A stretch of DNA of 64,000 nt. Source: Xylanibacter caecicola. Its GTDB lineage: Bacteria; Bacteroidota; Bacteroidia; Bacteroidales; Bacteroidaceae. A program made the position numbers and the translations under genes. The stretch covers positions 98,706 through 162,705 of the forward strand of contig NZ_JABKKJ010000006.1 of assembly GCF_013166515.1 (NCBI RefSeq), read 5' to 3'. The notes beneath the pieces were generated by a model. It searched no databases. It was not told the DNA's origin and saw nothing but the letters and a program-made list of their open reading frames with translations. This document shows, in pieces, positions 62,149 to 64,000 of this stretch (positions are counted from its first letter, which is position 1; each line of letters opens with the position of its first letter).

Positions 62149-62739
62149 TTACCATTTGATTTTTCCGGATACAAGTCTACCCATTCCCTTTTGCTTCTCA
62201 ATATTGTTACTCTCCTTGAGTGCTGCCGGTTGCAGTTTCTTTAGCCGGCTAATGTTGTTCTTCTGCTTGGCATAGTCGTATTTGTCGCGGAAATAAACAA
62301 CCTTTTCAAGCATCAGATACCTGTATATCCCTTTTCTCATGCTTTCCAACTCACTGTCCGTATATTCTCCGTTTTCTTCAAGCAATGACATTTTGTAGTT
62401 TGTTTTTGCCTCTATCTCCGGGGCATACGCCACATTCACATATCTTATTATCTGACTTTCCGTCAAGACCTTCATCATAGTCTCATGGAATTGTTTTTTA
62501 GTCCTGTATATCAGTTCCACCGATGCCTTGATATCTGTCACTTTATAACATGCAGAGTCGTAGACAGACCTGTATTGGATATATGCCTTCCTTAAAATGG
62601 ACTTCTGCACAGCACCAAGTGAAATAATTCTTGTAATTTCATCCATTTTCTTGTCGACCGCATCGTTACCGATCGGTGTTTCTGCATTTGCCGCTAATAT
62701 GGAAATGGCAAATGCAAATAAAAACAGTTTTCTTTTCAT
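62149..62739 (-). CDS. Exported helical protein of unknown function
   Basis: A 196-residue exported protein with signal MKRKLFLFAFAISILAANAE; I use the ATG at 62,739 because the longer frame adds a poor leader. The mature part is helical and charged: MDEITRIISLGAVQKSILRK, IQYRSVYDSACYKVTDIKAS, KQFHETMMKVLTESQIIRYV. This resembles the layout of Spy/CpxP-like periplasmic helical proteins, but I would not assign it. It is 5 bases upstream of the Sel1-repeat gene. Confidence 0.7.
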   Translation of the reverse strand: MKRKLFLFAFAISILAANAETPIGNDAVDKKMDEITRIISLGAVQKSILRKAYIQYRSVYDSACYKVTDIKASVELIYRTKKQFHETMMKVLTESQIIRYVNVAYAPEIEAKTNYKMSLLEENGEYTDSELESMRKGIYRYLMLEKVVYFRDKYDYAKQKNNISRLKKLQPAALKESNNIEKQKGMGRLVSGKIKW

Positions 62740-62801
62740 GGTCGTTAAATGTTTGTTAGTATTTAAAATTATAATTATTAATAAAGTTACATTGTAATCT
62801 T

Positions 62802-63536
62802 TTAATCTTTTAGCCATCCATATATGTGTCTTATAATATCAATTCCACAGACGGTTGTCATTATTAAAGCCGATAAAGATGCAGAGGTAAATAAGTATCC
62901 TTGTCCGAACAATGCCGCCGAGTTTTGGTATATGAGCATTAATATTGCACAGTCCATACCAGCTGTGGTTATAGTCTGACTTTCTTGGTTACCGGATATA
63001 AACAGACAATATAATCTGTATAGGGGAAATGCAACGACAGCCATATATATGGCATTTCTCATCACTGATATTCTTGCTACTGTCAACAATGGTGGTATGA
63101 CTATCAGTATTATTGTTAAAATAGTCTGTATTTGCATAAGTATCATGCTGTCCGGTTTGCGTGTCCTGCCCATCGGAAAGTTTATATGTCCGGATATTCT
63201 TAATATAATGTGTATAATAAAATCCATATAAAAGAAGAAAATGGCGGCAATATCCACTAATGTCGTTATTTCTCCGGTATAGTAGCGTAATGCCACAAAA
63301 CTGATACCCATAGCATTTAATATTGTGTCTTCGTTGTATACCTTGTTCTTGTCCTTTATAATGCTTGTTATGCTCGGGATAACGAATAGTAAAGCCACAA
63401 CGGCAAGGGCTATGTGTCCTACATAGCCCTTGCCGTGAAACAACGATATACCGCCGACAAAAATCATAGTTATGAACAACAATGACTTTATACAATAGCA
63501 GACACGTATTATTGAAATTATATAGTTAGTTGTCAT
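62802..63536 (-). CDS. Multi-pass membrane protein of unknown function
   Basis: A 244-residue protein with about seven or eight hydrophobic helices (for example LLFITMIFVGGISLF, IALAVVALLFVIPSI, ILTIILIVIPPLL). No signal peptide, transporter motif or enzyme motif is recognised. Its start overlaps the stop of the preceding fragment by 11 bases, suggesting coupled translation of the original pair. AT-rich relative to the core genes. Confidence 0.7.
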   Translation of the reverse strand: MTTNYIISIIRVCYCIKSLLFITMIFVGGISLFHGKGYVGHIALAVVALLFVIPSITSIIKDKNKVYNEDTILNAMGISFVALRYYTGEITTLVDIAAIFFFYMDFIIHIILRISGHINFPMGRTRKPDSMILMQIQTILTIILIVIPPLLTVARISVMRNAIYMAVVAFPLYRLYCLFISGNQESQTITTAGMDCAILMLIYQNSAALFGQGYLFTSASLSALIMTTVCGIDIIRHIYGWLKD

Positions 63537-63888
63537 TAAAAATGGAACTATTAATCAAAATATTTGTTGTAGAAGACACCGTTTCTTTCATTTCCTCTGG
63601 TATATTTGATTTTGTGATTTCCATATTGATGTCATCTGCATATTCTTTCTTTTCGTCATTTGTAAGTCCATCACATGTCAGGGCTATTTTCATGGCAATA
63701 TCTTTGTAAATCTGAAGGTCTTCTTCTGAAATATTGCGCTTTCTTAAATTTATTATCATATTGTCTTGAAAACTCTCAATGTCCGAATTGTTTGTTTGGG
63801 CTGATTTTATCGTATTGGCTGTTTCTGTAGCATAATTAATGACTTCATCTCTAAATTCGGTATTACAAGTTATTACCTGTTGGCGGAA
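63526..63888 (-). pseudogene. Gene remnant truncated by an insertion sequence
   Basis: The last 77 residues follow an internal Met (63,759), but coding-like sequence runs on upstream without a stop for another 40 or so codons (FRDEVINYATETANTIKSAQ, TNNSDIESFQDN) up to an insertion-sequence end near 63,876-63,888. The readable frame is continuous with the transposase stop at 63,889. The real gene therefore probably began further upstream and was cut. The product is soluble, acidic, helical and ends in NILINSSIFNDN; function unknown. Confidence 0.65.
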
Positions 63889-64000
63889 TTAATTTAATGC
63901 ATACTTAATTCTGCCAATGGGCTTGTCGTTAATGAAGTTTACGTATTGCAGAATGGTAAGTGCACTAATTTTGCCAATGATTCTGGCAAACAAACCATTC
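63876..64000 (-). mobile_element. Insertion sequence end with transposase C-terminus (partial)
   Basis: On the minus strand from 64,000 a frame of 36 codons ends in KPIGRIKYALN and stop at 63,889-63,891, with ARIIGKISALTILQYVNF before it. This is the C-terminal style of IS982-type transposases in Bacteroidota, as I recall; the family is not certain. The end of the element should be close to cctgttggcggaatt at about 63,877. The rest of it lies beyond the window. Confidence 0.65.

Overview
The window looks like a chromosomal segment of a Bacteroidota bacterium, most likely Prevotellaceae (Prevotella sensu lato). Four things point there: promoters of the Bacteroidota type (TTTG, about 20 bp, TAnnTTTG) upstream of both tRNAs and many genes; lineage-typical proteins (hybrid two-component system, PorQ, MurF-Alr fusion, DUF1573, type IX secretion tails, MeaB, B12-dependent ribonucleotide reductase); gene orders known from this group (sigma-54 regulator-lptE-secG, porQ-cmk, amidase-MCE protein); and Prevotella-like promoter repeats. 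No rRNA, CRISPR array or prophage was found.

Layout. 0-5 kb: a GH28 pectinase, then an envelope operon (sigma-54 activator, LptE, a conserved protein, SecG) and tRNA-His. 5-12 kb: inositol-phosphatase family enzyme, porQ-cmk (minus), a TonB-like protein, tRNA-Arg, ispH and meaB (minus). 11.8-18.5 kb: DUF1573 protein and a giant alpha-2-macroglobulin-like protein, apparently in one minus-strand operon with meaB-ispH. 18.9-25.3 kb: iron alcohol dehydrogenase, bcp-yjbQ, a PepSY-like secreted protein, trmO and clpB. 25.4-36.4 kb: a hybrid two-component regulator behind a 66-bp tandem promoter repeat, a second GH28 enzyme directly behind it, a 22-bp tandem array, the murF-alr fusion and an ExuT-like hexuronate transporter. 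The GH28 enzymes, the regulator and the transporter together suggest pectin/galacturonate use. 36.5-41 kb: an AT-richer accessory stretch with a DUF4143 ATPase behind a 32-bp-period repeat array, a secreted cadherin-like protein and a small acidic partner. 41-49.5 kb: nitroreductase, class II ribonucleotide reductase, folB, cell-wall amidase, MCE protein and dnaA with a candidate origin or autoregulatory region. 49.6-58 kb: HigBA toxin-antitoxin, dispersed inverted repeats, a GIN-domain lipoprotein, an ECF sigma factor cassette, a TonB-dependent receptor and a SIMPL protein. 58-64 kb: a minus-strand accessory cluster of poorly characterised exported proteins, including a candidate C39-like cysteine peptidase with an Asp/Tyr-rich segment and a Sel1-repeat protein with a secretion tail. 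Its upstream end is cut by an insertion sequence at the window edge.

The main candidates for something undescribed are the 58.3-63.9 kb exported-protein cluster, the sigma-factor cassette at 51.4-57.1 kb with its membrane-anchored HTH lipoprotein, and three strictly periodic non-coding arrays (66, 22 and 32 bp) in front of genes. All functions are inferred by reading the sequence; no database search was run.
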